Assembly (NCBI GenBank): GCA_016937255.1
Contig: JAFGWG010000202.1
Coordinates: 1 to 36,362 of the forward strand
Length of the DNA: 36,362 bases
Reading direction: 5' to 3'
Origin: Bacteroidales bacterium
Lineage (GTDB): Bacteria; Bacteroidota; Bacteroidia; Bacteroidales; DTU049
Below the pieces are notes generated by a model. It saw only the letters and a list, made by a program, of their open reading frames with translations, made no database searches and was not told where the DNA came from. A program made the translations under genes and the position numbers. Below are positions 17,543-27,600 of the stretch, piece after piece. Each line of letters begins with the position of its first letter. The stretch's first letter is position 1.

Positions 17543-17599
17543 TATGATGAGAATCATATTGATTTTGAAACTTGCACAATTTTGAATGAGAATTTTAGT

Positions 17600-17607
17600 T
17601 AATTTTG
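17600..17607 (+). promoter_or_regulatory. Bacteroidota-type -7 box of trxA
   Basis: TAATTTTG matches TAnnTTTG, 29 bases before the trxA ATG and after the dnaE stop. A TTTG at 17581-17584 is a possible -33 element, though the 15-base spacer is short. Confidence 0.5.
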
Positions 17608-17636
17608 TCAGAGAATAAAACTTAAAAGCAAATATC

Positions 17637-17954
17637 ATGGCAATTCATTTCACAGATGCAGAGTTTGAAAAAGAAGTTTTGCAAAGCGACATTCCGGTTA
17701 TTGTTGATTTTTGGGCAGAGTGGTGTGGCCCTTGCCGCCAGATTGGACCAATCATCGAAGAACTTGGCCAGGAATACGAAGGGAAGGTTAAAGTGGGTAA
17801 ACTCGATGTTGACCATAACCCCGGAGTAGCAGGTCAGTTTGGAATTCGCAATATTCCAACAATTTTGTTCTTCAAAAACGGTGAAGTTGTTGATAAGCAA
17901 GTAGGTGCAGTTCCTAAACGTATGTTGGAAGAAAAGCTGAAGAATCTGCTTTGA
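17637..17954 (+). CDS. trxA: Thioredoxin
   Basis: A 105-residue classic thioredoxin: active site WAEWCGPC with redox cysteines 30 and 33, buried Asp region VIVDFWA, and cis-proline loop [10 protein letters not shown]. There is no signal peptide, so it is the cytoplasmic disulfide reductase, reduced by thioredoxin reductase and serving ribonucleotide reductase and other targets. Start ATG at 17637 gives [12 protein letters not shown], the normal beginning. Its stop overlaps the TTG start of the DUF58 gene by four bases (TTGA), so the two are probably translated together. Confidence 0.96.
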   Translation: MAIHFTDAEFEKEVLQSDIPVIVDFWAEWCGPCRQIGPIIEELGQEYEGKVKVGKLDVDHNPGVAGQFGIRNIPTILFFKNGEVVDKQVGAVPKRMLEEKLKNLL

Positions 17955-18892
17955 TCGATCTTAACGATAAACGTCTGCAGCAGTTCGGTTATCTTGGATT
18001 GCGAGCCAGGCAAGTAGTAGAAGGATTTATTACGGGGCTTCATAAGAGCCCCTTTCATGGTTTTTCGGTCGAGTTCTCTGAACACAGAGCGTATAATCCT
18101 GGTGAAAGTATTCGCCATATCGATTGGAAACTCTTTGGCAAAACTGAAAAGCTTTTTGTTAAGCGCTATGAAGAAGAAACTAATTTGCGCTGCCGTCTAA
18201 TTGTTGACGGATCTGCCTCAATGCTTTTTCCCAATATTAAATCACGACCAGAGGAAATGCAGTCGAAATACCAGTTTGCGGTCTTTTTGAGTGCAGTTTT
18301 TATGTATCTGTTTCGTTTACAACGCGATGCAGTGGGTCTTAGCATTGTAACCGATAAGTTAGAGGAGCATAGCAATGCAAAATCAACCTTCATTCATCAT
18401 CAAGTATTGATGAATATACTGCAAAATCATTTAAGTACTTTGCCTGAAAAAGAAGCTGCTCAGTCGGTGCTTATACCAAATATGCATCAGATTGCGGAGC
18501 GCATTCATAAGCGTTCTATGGTAATCATTATGACCGATTTATTCGATGTGAACCACAACGCAAAAGATGTTTTGAATGCATTGCAACATTTCAAACATAA
18601 TGGTCATGAAGTAATTTTATTTCATATTCTAGACCGCCAGTGGGAAGAACATTTTAATTATGATAACAGACCATATCGCTTCATTGATTTGGAAGATAAA
18701 TCTACCATAAAAGTTCGCCCGGCCGAGATCAGAGATTTATATCAGAAAAAATTTGCTGAACTTACCCACGATATTAAGGAACAATGCCCAAAATATGGTG
18801 TTGATTATGTAGAAGCTGACATACAAGATGGTCTTGAAAAAACACTCTTGGGCTTCTTTGCGAAACGGGCAGTGAAGACGGGTAGATCTTAA
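17951..18892 (+). CDS. DUF58 domain protein (MoxR/Bat-associated)
   Basis: A 313-residue protein with the signature DUF58 block near the N-terminus: [20 protein letters not shown], then [20 protein letters not shown] and [21 protein letters not shown] vWA-like domain follows, with [13 protein letters not shown] (a partial MIDAS, DxSxS form) and [10 protein letters not shown]. The start is TTG at 17951 inside the trxA stop (TTGA overlap); no ATG gives the conserved N-terminus [13 protein letters not shown]. Family members work with MoxR ATPases and BatA/BatB proteins in envelope or protein-complex maturation, but neither moxR nor bat genes are adjacent. No transmembrane segment is present. It ends at a palindrome-rich convergent gap. 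Confidence 0.88.
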   Translation: MIDLNDKRLQQFGYLGLRARQVVEGFITGLHKSPFHGFSVEFSEHRAYNPGESIRHIDWKLFGKTEKLFVKRYEEETNLRCRLIVDGSASMLFPNIKSRPEEMQSKYQFAVFLSAVFMYLFRLQRDAVGLSIVTDKLEEHSNAKSTFIHHQVLMNILQNHLSTLPEKEAAQSVLIPNMHQIAERIHKRSMVIIMTDLFDVNHNAKDVLNALQHFKHNGHEVILFHILDRQWEEHFNYDNRPYRFIDLEDKSTIKVRPAEIRDLYQKKFAELTHDIKEQCPKYGVDYVEADIQDGLEKTLLGFFAKRAVKTGRS

Positions 18893-18902
18893 GAGGTTTA
18901 GC

Positions 18903-19040
18903 CTTCCAACATTGAAGCTAATGTTCACGCAAAGCGTGACATAAATGCATTGAAGCGTTGTAAAATACATTGCCACTTACAACGATTGAATGTTGCACCC
19001 ATAAGCAATAATCTTGCGCGACGATTCAATGTTGTAAGGG
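18903..19040. repeat. Palindrome cluster between converging genes, likely bidirectional terminator
   Basis: A tight hairpin TCACGC-AAA-GCGTGA lies at 18925-18939. A larger imperfect inverted repeat follows: CTTACAACGATTGAAT (18976-18991) against ATTCAATGTTGTAAG (19024-19038), with one bulged base. CATTGAAGC also occurs twice (from 18910 and 18949). The stretch separates DUF58 (plus) from the 157-residue gene (minus) and may end transcription from both sides. Confidence 0.5.
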
Positions 19041-19061
19041 TTTAACATCTTCTTTTTGTAA

Positions 19062-19535
19062 TTACTCCACACCCTCCAAAATACCAGTTAAATATGTAGT
19101 AATCAGGTACGTTTCAGCTTTGGTGTTCACAAAGTTATCTCCATTTTGATCAAGAAGAGTAATTTCAATTATACGTATTTTTGTACTGGATAGTTCTTGT
19201 AGCTTTTTAGTCTTGTCAGCCTCGTTTAAAAAAGGGCTGAAAATAGCACTTGATTCTTTAATTTCAAAGATGCCATCCATTAATTCAATTTGTACTTTTT
19301 CATCAATACCAGGTATAATCACACTATTCCAGACTATTTTTCCGGTTGTCTGGGTTTTTGGCGTTCCAATCCCAATAATAAGTTTTTCAATACACTTATC
19401 TTTATTTTTATACGATAAAGAAAATGTCTGTGTTGTATCAGTTTCATGATACTGGGAATTGATACCAATTTTATTGCTTTGAGCAGAAACTGCCACAAAT
19501 GCAAATGCCAAAAGTGAGAAAATAATTTGTTTCAT
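19062..19535 (-). CDS. Small secreted hypothetical protein
   Basis: 157 residues with a signal peptide (MKQIIFSLLAFAFVAVSAQ, cleavage near residue 19). The mature part is probably beta-rich (TFSLSYKNKDKCIEKLIIGI, GKIVWNSVIIPGIDEKVQIE) with one cysteine. I do not recognise the family. It starts 11 bases after the stop of the TPR protein gene and is probably co-transcribed with it and the esterase gene upstream. Likely periplasmic. Function unknown. Confidence 0.6.
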   Translation of the reverse strand: MKQIIFSLLAFAFVAVSAQSNKIGINSQYHETDTTQTFSLSYKNKDKCIEKLIIGIGTPKTQTTGKIVWNSVIIPGIDEKVQIELMDGIFEIKESSAIFSPFLNEADKTKKLQELSSTKIRIIEITLLDQNGDNFVNTKAETYLITTYLTGILEGVE

Positions 19536-19546
19536 ATTTTATGTAT

Positions 19547-20818
19547 TTATTTTCGTCTCACCATCAACAAAACCAGCAATATAGCAGAAAGTGCTGCCAA
19601 TATTCCAATGATGATATTTTGTATGCTGAAAAGGGCATTGCTTTCGGTTTCGGGGTTTTGCTCGGGTATATTATTTTGAATTTCATCTTTCTCTACATAG
19701 TTTAAACTACGTTCCGACAGCATTTTTTCATATTTCCAGGCTTCTTCATACATTCCAAGTTCGCCATAATTGGAGGAGAGAATAGATAAAATATCGTTGA
19801 GTATGGGTTCGTATTCCATGTTTTGCGCCAATTCCAACGCATTCAGAAGATAATCGTTACTTTCTTCAAACTCTTGCATTGTACTCAGTAAACGACCTTT
19901 TTCAAGCAAAGCGAGCACGGCAACGCGATAATTGTCAGTTTCCATACACAAATTAATACTCTTAAAAAGGTAGAAATCTGCACTATCATTCATTTGCATG
20001 GTCTGATATAGTGTTGCCATGTGTAAATAGCTGCTGCTCAGCCCACTCCAGTCTTTGTATTCTTCTCTAATCTGTATGGATTTTCGAATATTCTTCTCAG
20101 CTTTATCATAGAAGCCCATTTCTGTGTAATTGTCGCCAATATTACTTAGTGCTCTGGCTTCAGAAAAAGGATCATCGTATTCTATGAAAACACCAAGTGC
20201 TTTATTCAAATACGTATTACTTTTCTCAAATTCTTGTAACTCAGCAAGCACTACGCCTACATTTACCCAGTCAAGAGCAGCACCGTATTCATTGTCGTAA
20301 TACAATTCAATTTCTGCAGATTTTAAGTACATTTCTGCTGCTTCCTTTTGCATACCTTTTATTTGATATACCAGACCTATATTATTCAGTCCATAGGCCA
20401 TGCCGGCAGTATCTTTGAGCAAATAATCTATTTCAAGACTTTGCTTGAAATATTTTTCTGCATTATCTATTGCGCCCATGTTTTTATATGCAAGTCCTAT
20501 ATTATTTGCAGCGGCCGACATTCCAATGGAATCGTTAAGTATAGTATAGTATTCGAGGCTTTTTTTTAGAAAAACAGTAGCACTATCAAATGCTGCATTG
20601 AAAAACATAGCGACACCCATATTTTTGAGGCTTAATGCAATTTGCATGCTGTCGTTTTGCTCAAGCGCAAGCTGATAGGCATTATTGGCAAGAACAAAAC
20701 TATGTTGTGGGTTAAATTTACGTTCATTAACGGCTGCTTCATTCAGCTTAGCAGGACTTTGCTGTGCTAAAGACAGAAAGGGAATAAATAGTGTTATTAT
20801 TAGAATAAGTTTTCTCAT
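19547..20818 (-). CDS. TPR protein with signal peptide and C-terminal membrane anchor
   Basis: 423 residues. Signal peptide MRKLILIITLFIPFLSLAQ, then about nine TPR units covering residues ~40-350, for example ALSLKNMGVAMFFNAAFDSA, AAANNIGLAYKNMGAIDNAEKYF, GLNNIGLVYQIKGMQKEAAEMY and ALSNIGDNYTEMGFYDKAEKNI. A transmembrane helix (IIIGILAALSAILLVLLM) is followed directly by the end VRRK. The layout matches the sensor half of Bacteroidota TPR-histidine kinases and TPR-HTH regulators, but the cytoplasmic output domain is missing: the stop comes four residues after the helix. It is either a natural adaptor or a truncated sensor. It lies 25 bases after the esterase gene and 11 before the next. Confidence 0.78.
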   Translation of the reverse strand: MRKLILIITLFIPFLSLAQQSPAKLNEAAVNERKFNPQHSFVLANNAYQLALEQNDSMQIALSLKNMGVAMFFNAAFDSATVFLKKSLEYYTILNDSIGMSAAANNIGLAYKNMGAIDNAEKYFKQSLEIDYLLKDTAGMAYGLNNIGLVYQIKGMQKEAAEMYLKSAEIELYYDNEYGAALDWVNVGVVLAELQEFEKSNTYLNKALGVFIEYDDPFSEARALSNIGDNYTEMGFYDKAEKNIRKSIQIREEYKDWSGLSSSYLHMATLYQTMQMNDSADFYLFKSINLCMETDNYRVAVLALLEKGRLLSTMQEFEESNDYLLNALELAQNMEYEPILNDILSILSSNYGELGMYEEAWKYEKMLSERSLNYVEKDEIQNNIPEQNPETESNALFSIQNIIIGILAALSAILLVLLMVRRK

Positions 20819-20843
20819 ATTAAATGTAAAAATACAAGATTTT

Positions 20844-22484
20844 TTATTGAATTAACGAAATATTCAATGTTTTGGATTCAATCAATATATCGTTTTTACT
20901 TTTTATTTTAAGTTTAATGCTGTATTGAGGGGAACTTTTTAACCAAAAAATTTTGACTTCAGAGTTCGATTTATTTAGAGGAATTGCAATACCTCCCTCA
21001 ACAATCCATTGCACTTTATATTTATCAGATGTATTTACAGAATAATTTGCAACTTTTGTTTCATTGTCTATTTTTAGTGTGCCACTAATGACGATGCTAT
21101 CTCCGCAAAGTCTCTCATACAGAAAATTCATAATGGCATCCTGAATAATTTCTTGAGAGTGGGTATATTGATTTTTTTCATCAAATTGAGGTTCGTGTGA
21201 ACCTCTTTCAATAGTAATGAGTTTCGAAGGGATTCCATATTCCTGAAGTTTCTCAAAAATGGGTTTAGAGCCGTAGACTTTTTTTACAAAGAAAGTGGAA
21301 TATTCTTCACTAACATTCCTAAAGGGGAAATCATACTCGTAAGGAACAATGCGATCGCTATCGCCATGAATCAGCAGGGTAGGGATCTGCTCATTTTCAT
21401 CAATTAAATTGATATCAGTAAGTGCTCCCCACATATTGACAACAGCATCTATTTTAATTTTTTCTTTATAATCATTGGTAGAGCAATCGAGGCATCCTAG
21501 ATCTTCGTAAAATAAAAATAGATTAGCTTTTGTGCTTTCATAAGCTTCTTCATCGCTCATAAATGCAGTTTTCAGCGCAATAAACCCACCTGCACTATTA
21601 CCGGCAACAAAGATTTTATCAGGGTCAATGCGATATTCATGTTTATGATGAATCATATACCGTATGGCAGCCCGCGAATCTTGAACTGCTTTATAAATGC
21701 AGCGTTCCATATTTCCGTATGCTCCGGGTAGAAAAACATAGCCCATGCGGTAATTGATGCTGGCTACTACATAACCCATTTTTGCATAATATTTTGCAAG
21801 GCGCACCTGAAAATCATCTTGTTTATCTCCAACAATAAAAGCACCGCCATGTATCAGCATAATTAGTGGACGATATTTTGAACTATCGCCTTTTGGCTGA
21901 TAAATATCCAAGTTAAGGCTGATTTGTTCAGAGAAAAGGTTCTTTGCGATACTTTTTGTAACACTCATAATGATATCCGGATAAGACTCCGAATTCATGT
22001 CTTTGACCTTTTTTGTGGAATAGAACCCTTTTGCTTTGCCGTATTTTACTGTTTTGCGATCAACATCATCGAATATTTCTTTTTGATAACGATTCGGATT
22101 TCCTTGAAGAGAATATGTTTTTATTGCAATAAATGTGATATCCGTTTTTTCCGGTATTCTCATTTGAAAAACTAGGCTGTCGGTACCTACATCAAATTTT
22201 CCTTTATAAATGGTTTCCTCCTCTGAAACTTTTATTATAAGTTCATTGGAGTTTCTGATTTCAAAGCTGCCATCTTGCACAAGAGCATTATCGCTTGCAT
22301 AAAAACACTGTCCAGAAGCCTTATTAATACCTTTTTCGTTAAATAGTAAATACAGATTGCTGCCATTGGGCATGGTGGCAGAATACCAAAAATCACTACT
22401 TAAAGTACTGAAATCGGTTTTTTTGCTTCCACCGCAAGATAAAAGGATGAAAATTAGAGTAATAGGTAATATAAATTGCTTCAT
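20844..22484 (-). CDS. Alpha/beta-hydrolase (carboxylesterase-type) lipoprotein
   Basis: 546 residues from the ATG at 22484. This start gives a clean lipoprotein signal (MKQFILPITLIFILLSCGGS, lipobox LLSC); the longer reading from 22505 would start inside the -7 box. Residues ~25-130 form an N-terminal beta domain. The hydrolase domain has the oxyanion motif HGGAFIVGDK, nucleophile GNSAGGFIAL (Ser in G-x-S-x-G), acid site LIHGDSDRIVPYE and His in RGSHEPQF. This resembles hormone-sensitive-lipase-like or acetyl-xylan-type esterases. A ~70-residue beta segment ends the protein. Probable surface or periplasmic esterase, substrate unknown. It heads a likely three-gene unit with the TPR protein and the small secreted protein. 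Confidence 0.83.
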   Translation of the reverse strand: MKQFILPITLIFILLSCGGSKKTDFSTLSSDFWYSATMPNGSNLYLLFNEKGINKASGQCFYASDNALVQDGSFEIRNSNELIIKVSEEETIYKGKFDVGTDSLVFQMRIPEKTDITFIAIKTYSLQGNPNRYQKEIFDDVDRKTVKYGKAKGFYSTKKVKDMNSESYPDIIMSVTKSIAKNLFSEQISLNLDIYQPKGDSSKYRPLIMLIHGGAFIVGDKQDDFQVRLAKYYAKMGYVVASINYRMGYVFLPGAYGNMERCIYKAVQDSRAAIRYMIHHKHEYRIDPDKIFVAGNSAGGFIALKTAFMSDEEAYESTKANLFLFYEDLGCLDCSTNDYKEKIKIDAVVNMWGALTDINLIDENEQIPTLLIHGDSDRIVPYEYDFPFRNVSEEYSTFFVKKVYGSKPIFEKLQEYGIPSKLITIERGSHEPQFDEKNQYTHSQEIIQDAIMNFLYERLCGDSIVISGTLKIDNETKVANYSVNTSDKYKVQWIVEGGIAIPLNKSNSEVKIFWLKSSPQYSIKLKIKSKNDILIESKTLNISLIQ

Positions 22485-22502
22485 AACTAAGTGATTCTTG
22501 GT

Positions 22503-22510
22503 CAAAAATA
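22503..22510 (-). promoter_or_regulatory. Bacteroidota-type -7 box
   Basis: The minus strand reads TATTTTTG (TAnnTTTG), 18 bases before the ATG at 22484. It supports that start and marks the head of the esterase-TPR unit. Confidence 0.45.
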
Positions 22511-22578
22511 AGGATTAGCCATGAAAATGCGTATAAAATTTTCAAAAACTAATGAATAATCCATGTTTCTAACGCTGC

Positions 22579-23457
22579 TCAATTGGCACTTTTCTCAATA
22601 AAATCGGCAATTTCTTTCATTAACCACATTGGAGTAGACGTAGCACCACATATTCCAACAGAATTAACATTATTAAACCATTGAAAATCAATTTCTTGAT
22701 TTGAGCTAATAAAAAAGGAATTATCATTCACTTCTTTACAAATACTATAGAGATAATTGCCATTTGAGCTTTTTTTGCCACTCACAAATATAATCACATC
22801 ATGTTCTGCTGCAAATTGCTGCAATTGAGGTACTCGTTCTGATACAAGTTTGCAAATGGAATTATGAACTTTCAGGTTTTCATCTGGATTTAAACCTTCA
22901 TCATTCATATAATTTTTCAACTTATCTGCAATTTCATAAAAGCCTTTTTCATCTTTGGTCGTTTGAGAAAATAGCACAATAGGTTTCTTGCAATCGATTA
23001 GATGAACATCTTCAGATGAGCTGAGTACCAGTGCTTTATTTTTGGTTTGTCCGTTTAAGCCAATGACTTCAGCATGACCTGGCTTTCCATAAATTACCAG
23101 TTGTCCGCCAATTTTCTCAGCTTCAAGCCAAGCTGTGTGAACTCTTTGTTGGAGTTTTAGAACTACTGGGCAGGTGAAATCGAGAACTTCAAGATTATTT
23201 TTTTGTGCCAATTCATAAGTTGATGGTGGTTCCCCATGAGCTCTGATTAGGATTTTCTCATTTTTGAGTTCTTTCATTTCCTCATAAGAAATTACTTTCA
23301 ATCCCATGTCAGCTAATCGATTCATTTCAACCGAGTTATGAACTAAGTCGCCCAAGCAATATAGCACTTCATTGACTCTAAGTTCCTCTTCAGCAGCTTC
23401 AATGGCGGCAGTTACCCCGAAACAGAATCCCGATTTATAATCGATACTGATTTTCAT
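22579..23457 (-). CDS. ispH: 4-hydroxy-3-methylbut-2-enyl diphosphate reductase IspH (LytB)
   Basis: A 292-residue [4Fe-4S] enzyme of the last MEP-pathway step, converting HMBPP to IPP and DMAPP in the cytoplasm. The three cluster cysteines are Cys12 (GFCFGV), Cys96 (DFTCPVV) and Cys202 (NSICKLVSERVPQL). The substrate-handling glutamate lies in GKPGHAEVIGL (Glu130), with His40 (LVHN), His74 (IRAHGEPPSTY) and a SQTT motif. The end GICGATSTPMWLMKEI is typical of the family. Length and motifs are complete. It is divergent from the transposase-like gene, 110 bases away. It looks ordinary and functional. Confidence 0.95.
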   Translation of the reverse strand: MKISIDYKSGFCFGVTAAIEAAEEELRVNEVLYCLGDLVHNSVEMNRLADMGLKVISYEEMKELKNEKILIRAHGEPPSTYELAQKNNLEVLDFTCPVVLKLQQRVHTAWLEAEKIGGQLVIYGKPGHAEVIGLNGQTKNKALVLSSSEDVHLIDCKKPIVLFSQTTKDEKGFYEIADKLKNYMNDEGLNPDENLKVHNSICKLVSERVPQLQQFAAEHDVIIFVSGKKSSNGNYLYSICKEVNDNSFFISSNQEIDFQWFNNVNSVGICGATSTPMWLMKEIADFIEKSAN

Positions 23458-23567
23458 AGAGCAAAATAACGAAATTTTGTGGAGTGGGTGATGTAATTAT
23501 TGAAAATATTGCACCATTTAATGTGTATCCGTTTTTTTACTATTTTTACAAATTAAATTCTAATTAT

Positions 23568-24509
23568 ATGAACATCAAAGAATTTGGTAATTTCCTTATA
23601 GATGAAAATGCATGTATAGATCTTGTTCGTAAGGTAAAAGAGGATAAGGGAGTTGTTTGTCCGAAGTGCGGAAGCAAGGATCATTATTTCAATGTACGGT
23701 ATAGGTCGCACGATTGTAAAAAGTGCAGGTATAGAACTACTTTGAGAAGTGGTACTGTTATGGAAAGTAGTAAATTACCTTTTCATTATTGGATTACATC
23801 AATGTATTTTATGACATTGACAAAAAAGAGTTTTTCCGCTTTGGAGATGCAACGAATTTTAGGACACAAGCGGTATGAACCAATTTGGGCTATGATGCAT
23901 AAAATAAGAGCTTCAATTGGACAATTTGATGAGAAACAGATTCTTTTTGGTAATATTGAAATGGTTAGTTCGAAGATAATTACAATGACAAGGAAGTCAT
24001 TGGAGAGTGATCGTACACTGACCAAGCCAGGACAAAAAAAGGATATAAGAAAAGCAAGGGAAGTAGAATTGTTTATAAGCATTACACCTCCCCAAAAGCC
24101 AGTTTTAAAATCGCTTCGAAAAACGGCTTTTAAACACGTGTATGCTTTTGTAGTTCCTGAATTAGGGAAAAATGAATGCCTGGTTAAGTATGAAACAAAA
24201 GAAAAAGGGAAATTCCCAGATAAGGGATTAAGTACTTTCAGAACTATTAACAATAAAATGTCGATCATGCGACAGTTTCATCCTGTTGATTATGAGAAAG
24301 ATAAATTACATTGGGGCAGAACCTTGGTAAGTAATTTTCGCCGTGTGATTAATGGTATTCACCATAATATTTCTGAACAATATTTACAGAATTATCTAAA
24401 TGAGTTTAGTTTTAAAACCTCATCTCATAAAAAGGATCTTTTTAGTGAATTGCTTGCTATATGTATTGATACACAGTGGTATAATAGTTTTAGGTATGAA
24501 AACGGATAG
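23568..24509 (+). CDS. IS1595-type transposase-like protein with degenerate catalytic site
   Basis: 313 residues from the ATG at 23568; the reading from 23484 would add an unlikely segment. A zinc ribbon (Cys31, Cys34, Cys50, Cys53 in VCPKCG and DCKKCR) is followed by the IS1595/ISXO2 linker RTTLRSGTVMESSKLPFHYW and TKKSFSALEMQRILGHKRYE. The C-terminus, GIHHNISEQYLQNYLNEFSF, is also typical. Where active relatives have an (E/V)-D-E catalytic motif, this protein reads GNIEMVSSK (about 129-136), with no Asp. Where they have the second Asp block it reads LSTFRTINNKM (about 221-231). The frame is full length, without stops, and no convincing terminal inverted repeats flank it. It is probably a domesticated DNA-binding protein or a defective transposase; which one cannot be told from one sequence. 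Confidence 0.75.
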   Translation: MNIKEFGNFLIDENACIDLVRKVKEDKGVVCPKCGSKDHYFNVRYRSHDCKKCRYRTTLRSGTVMESSKLPFHYWITSMYFMTLTKKSFSALEMQRILGHKRYEPIWAMMHKIRASIGQFDEKQILFGNIEMVSSKIITMTRKSLESDRTLTKPGQKKDIRKAREVELFISITPPQKPVLKSLRKTAFKHVYAFVVPELGKNECLVKYETKEKGKFPDKGLSTFRTINNKMSIMRQFHPVDYEKDKLHWGRTLVSNFRRVINGIHHNISEQYLQNYLNEFSFKTSSHKKDLFSELLAICIDTQWYNSFRYENG

Positions 24510-24621
24510 TCATTAATAATTTGTGTATTTCTATTTTTCCCACTTCAAACTTTCCAAAAAAACATCTCAACCCCAAAAAATATATCTTGCCCTTATGGAA
24601 TATCATTGTCGATTGAATCAT

Positions 24622-24629
24622 TATCTTTG
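24622..24629 (+). promoter_or_regulatory. Bacteroidota-type -7 box before the giant SPOR gene
   Basis: TATCTTTG matches TAnnTTTG in the 181-base gap after the transposase-like gene. It would give a leader of about 55-85 bases, depending on whether TTG 24691 or ATG 24721 is the start. No clear -33 element. Confidence 0.5.
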
Positions 24630-24690
24630 AGTAACAAAAACTTAATTTTAGAGTATAAAGACTAAGGATTATAAACTAGAAATACCCACT

Positions 24691-27600
24691 TTGCCTGTCA
24701 TTCGAAATATATTCTTCGCAATGCAGCTTGCTTTTATATTTTTGGTAAGCCCGCAACTGCTTTATGCTCAATCTGATGTAGGCGATGACGAGCAGGTTAT
24801 TCAGGAAGCGGATAAACTTTTTCAGGCTGAAAAATATAATGAAGCCTACCCCTTATATTCTCAATTACTTAGTATTCATCGTAAAGACCCTTTTTATTCT
24901 TATCGTTTTGGCGTTTGTATGCTTTATTCCGATCGTAGAGATACAGAAAAACCTCTGCATTATATGGAATTAGGTGTTGGAAATTTGGAAGGAGAGGACG
25001 CCATAATGGTTTATTATTATTTGGGAGTAGCCTATCATCAAGCCTATCGATTTGGGGAGGCGATTAGAGCATTTACTACATTTAAGCTAAGAATCAATAG
25101 GAAAAATCCCTACTATAAAAAAACAGAAATACGCATGCAAATGTGTAATAATGGAATTGTATTGTTGAATGATATCAGCGATTTAATTGTTTTGAAGAAA
25201 TATGAAGTTGGCTATAGTAATTTTTTCCGGTCTTATGATCTGACACGTTTTGGCGGAAATCTAATTCCAAAACCCGAATTTTTGCAAAGTAAGCTTGATC
25301 GAAAATCAGACGAAATGCAACTTGTATTCTTTAGTGATACACATAGTGTTGTGTATTATAGTAGTTTAGGTGATAAAAAGAAAGACGCAAATAAGGATAT
25401 TTATCGTTCATATAAAAGGATTAATGGAACTTGGACCGAACCAGAAAAACTGAGTGCAACTATTAATACTCAATTCGACGAAGATTTCCCTTACTTGCTT
25501 CCCGATGGAAGAACATTGTATTTCTGCTCGAAAGGCCATAATAGTATGGGCGGCTACGATATTTTTCGTTCAGTATTTGATTCAATAAAAAATGATTGGT
25601 CAAGTCCCGAAAATATTGATTTTGCAATTAATACTCCCTTCGATGATATTCTTTTTATAACCGATCCAAGTCAGCGATATGCGTGGTTTTCATCATTTCG
25701 AAATAGCAACGACGGTCGAATTATGGTGTATTTGGTGCGTATCGACAAAAAGATTGAGGACATAGAGACGTTGAATACAGATATGATCGCTGCCAGTGAG
25801 ATTGACTACGATAATCCTGATTATCTGAAAACACTTGAAAAAATTCGCAGTAAAGCATCATTGGATGTGAATTCAAACGAGGAAATGCAAATTGACACGG
25901 TAGATCGAGATGCTTTAGCCAATGCACAAGATAATCTTAAATACAATTTGCCTGCTAATCCTACGGAAAATGATGTTATTGATATAACTTTTGGACATGT
26001 CAATTCAGCTGAGCAGGACATGCTTAATTTTAGAAAACTTCGCGATGAGTCGTTGAATATTGCAGATCGCAAAAAACGTGAAGCGGTAGCACAAAATCAA
26101 AGGAGCAGCGAATTATACGACCAGGCATTAAATACTACTGACCCAAATGAGCGGAAGAAGCTAATGGCAGAAGCTGTTGAACTTGCAAAAAGTAGTGAGA
26201 ATTTGATGGATGAATCGGATATCGCCATGCAAATGTATAATCAGTATGATCAAGCTGCAATAAATCAGGCAAAAGTAATGGAGACTATACAGGATAAAGC
26301 AGGTTATATTCAACAACTTGCAGAATCACAAAAACTTGATACCAGTGTGGTTCTTTTGAAAAGACTGATCGATGATATTGATACATTTAAAATAGAAATT
26401 GTAGAGGCGAAAAAACGCATTCAGGCAGATCAAGATTATGTAAGTGCAATGCAAAGTGATATTGCCCGTGCGGAAAAAGATATAATTGATAAAGAAAAGC
26501 AAGCCGGACGTTTAGATCAAGAAGCTGCACAGTATGAGAATGAAGCGGCTCTAAGTAATTACAACGAATTAAAACAGCAATATCTGGATGCAGCAGATTC
26601 GCTGAGAACTGAAGCCAGAAATTTACGAAATGAAGTGGCAAACACAAAGTCTCAGTTGGTTGATGATAAAGCGGCTTATAATGATTTACTGAATACTGTT
26701 GAAAGTAGACAAAATGTTAATAATGAAATACTTGCTGTAGTTGATAACAATGAACTCGCTGATAACAACAACTCAAACAACAATAATTCAAATGATAATA
26801 ATACGAATAACACAAATAATAATGACTCAAATAATACGAATAATGATATAAATAATAATAGCAATAACAACGATAATAACACAAACGATAACACTAATAA
26901 CGACTATAACAACAATACCAATAATGCTGATAATAACAATGCAAATAATGATACAAATTCAAATGGCAATAATGACAACAATGCAAATAACAATAATGTG
27001 AATAATCTGACCAATAATAACAATAGTAATGATAATACCAATAATCTAACGGCTGATAATCATCGCAATAATGTCGTGAACATGATTGATTCTAAAGTTG
27101 ATTCGTTAAACAATGAGCGCAACCGTCAGCAAAAGGAAAGTGATGCTTTGGCATTAATGTATGCTCAGAAGAATAGTTTGTATAATACACGTCTTAATGA
27201 CTGGAAAAATAAGCAAAACTTAGTTGGTAATAATCCAACTCAGCAGGATATTGATGACTTGAATACACTAGAATCAATTACCAAAGACCTTTATAATCAG
27301 CTTGATATTTTAAGTGATTTATATAGTGAATCTTTGAATAAACTGCAGAAAACTGATGCATTGATTTCTGAACTCACTGATTTGAGTAATGAAACTGGCA
27401 GTTTCCCTGCTTCTACAGATTCTTCTTTGGTTTATTCACAGCTTGATAAAAGCAATGAAAAGATTGCTAACCTTCGAAATGCCAACGAGAATACTTCATC
27501 ATTAGATATGATGACTATTGATGTACAAACTGCCATTAAAAATGAAGATGATCGTCTGGTAGAGCTTCAAAATGAGAAATTGGCTCTTGATAAGGAATTA

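Noticed and set aside
23484-23567. Extended N-terminus of the transposase-like protein
   Set aside because: Family members start near MNIKEFGNF; the extra residues are hydrophobic-aromatic and the region would be the promoter.
23483-24690. Intact IS element around the transposase-like gene, with AGTGGGT/ACCCACT ends
   Set aside because: The inverted match is only seven bases, no target duplication is seen, and the right match touches the start of the next gene.
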